Assembly (NCBI RefSeq): GCF_000239775.1
Contig: NZ_CAFI01000273.1
Location: 1 to 51,143, forward strand
Reading direction: 5' to 3'
Length of the DNA: 51,143 nucleotides
DNA from: Bradyrhizobium sp. ORS 375
GTDB taxonomy: Bacteria; Pseudomonadota; Alphaproteobacteria; Rhizobiales; Xanthobacteraceae
Shown here: positions 50,968 to 51,143 of the stretch, piece after piece
Numbering within the stretch: position 1 is the stretch's first letter
Layout of the letters: each line of letters opens with the position of its first letter
Translations under genes and position numbers: made by a program
Notes under the pieces: model-generated
Database searches by the model: none
Told to the model about the DNA's origin: nothing
Seen by the model: only the letters and a program-made list of their open reading frames with translations

Positions 50968-51143
50968 ATGTTCGACTGGCCTCTGGACTGGATTGCCCTC
51001 CTGGTTGCGTTCGCGGCGCTCGCCTTCGCGCGCCGCACCTCCGACCGATTGGCCGAGGTGCAGGCCCGGCTGGCCAAGCTGGAAGCGGCACGGGCCGTCG
51101 TCGCTGGCCCGGCGGTGCCGGACGCTCCGCCGCTGAGCCCGCT
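50968..51143 (+). CDS. DUF2339-like membrane protein, N-terminal part only
   Basis: The window ends inside this gene. The visible 58 residues are MFDWPLDWIALLVAFAALAF (membrane helix), a coiled-coil-like stretch (RLAEVQARLAKLE) and a Pro/Ala-rich linker (VAGPAVPDAPPLSP). This order is typical of the start of large DUF2339 polytopic membrane proteins. A GTG just before the ATG would add one residue. The call rests only on the N-terminus. Confidence 0.55.
   Translation, partial: MFDWPLDWIALLVAFAALAFARRTSDRLAEVQARLAKLEAARAVVAGPAVPDAPPLSP

Noticed and set aside
1-51143. CRISPR array, rRNA genes or intact insertion sequence
   Set aside because: No regularly spaced repeats, no rRNA sequence and no transposase-like protein were seen.

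Overview
The window looks like chromosomal DNA of an alphaproteobacterium of the Bradyrhizobium group (Nitrobacteraceae). It has high GC, alphaproteobacterial protein families (TIGR02301-type protein, CheZ-like protein with a DDIDKLF tail, YgfZ, CgeB-like glycosyltransferases), GGAAC-N16-CGTT promoters of the EcfG general-stress type, and several large intergenic inverted repeats of the kind scattered through Bradyrhizobium genomes. The genus is an inference from gene content; no database search was possible.

Region 1 (1-14.6 kb) holds two tandem, paralogous caa3-type cytochrome c oxidase operons. Operon A (6-5834) and operon B (7980-13660) share the order: small c-type cytochrome, subunit II with a fused cytochrome c domain, subunit I, short subunit III, small membrane protein, CtaG-type assembly factor. 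A ends with a tiny membrane protein and B with another cytochrome c. An SDR oxidoreductase (minus) and a DUF305 membrane protein (plus) lie between them. A diheme cytochrome c (minus, TTG start) and a Crp/Fnr-like regulator (plus) follow. Both subunit I proteins keep the heme and CuB ligands and the active-site Tyr but have lost conserved proton-channel residues, and each has lost a different set.

Region 2 (15.4-32.7 kb) is the most interesting part. A minus-strand pair (91-aa stress-type protein and GT9-like protein) and a large plus-strand sugar locus diverge from two EcfG-like promoters. The plus locus encodes myo-inositol-1-phosphate synthase, a histidine phosphatase, a CgeB-like glycosyltransferase, a sugar nucleotidyltransferase, a methyltransferase, a glycosidase-like protein whose TIM barrel appears circularly permuted, and phosphopentomutase. 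After a 135-bp gap come two extended SDRs (one CDP-paratose/tyvelose 2-epimerase-like), a B12-binding radical SAM enzyme with a natural His6 run, four more glycosyltransferases and UDP-glucuronate decarboxylase. Genes are packed with 4-nt start/stop overlaps. No flippase, polymerase or ABC exporter is present, which points to a soluble or otherwise exported inositol- or xylose-containing glycoside, possibly made under general stress. This pathway is inferred.

Region 3 (32.7-51.1 kb) is mostly housekeeping: a DUF4142 protein, a chemoreceptor, tRNA-Pro(CGG), Sua5/TsaC, a D-2-hydroxyglutarate dehydrogenase-like flavoprotein, a GNAT protein, NudK, SRAP/YedK, a small NUDIX protein, a TIGR02301 protein, a sterol-desaturase-family hydroxylase, a CheZ-like phosphatase, dihydroorotase, YgfZ, Tag, an HD phosphohydrolase, two small membrane proteins, a dual-specificity-phosphatase-like protein and the start of a DUF2339-like membrane protein. 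Gaps hold palindromic repeats and two long stretches without a convincing gene (about 42.3-43.2 and 44.3-45.0 kb).
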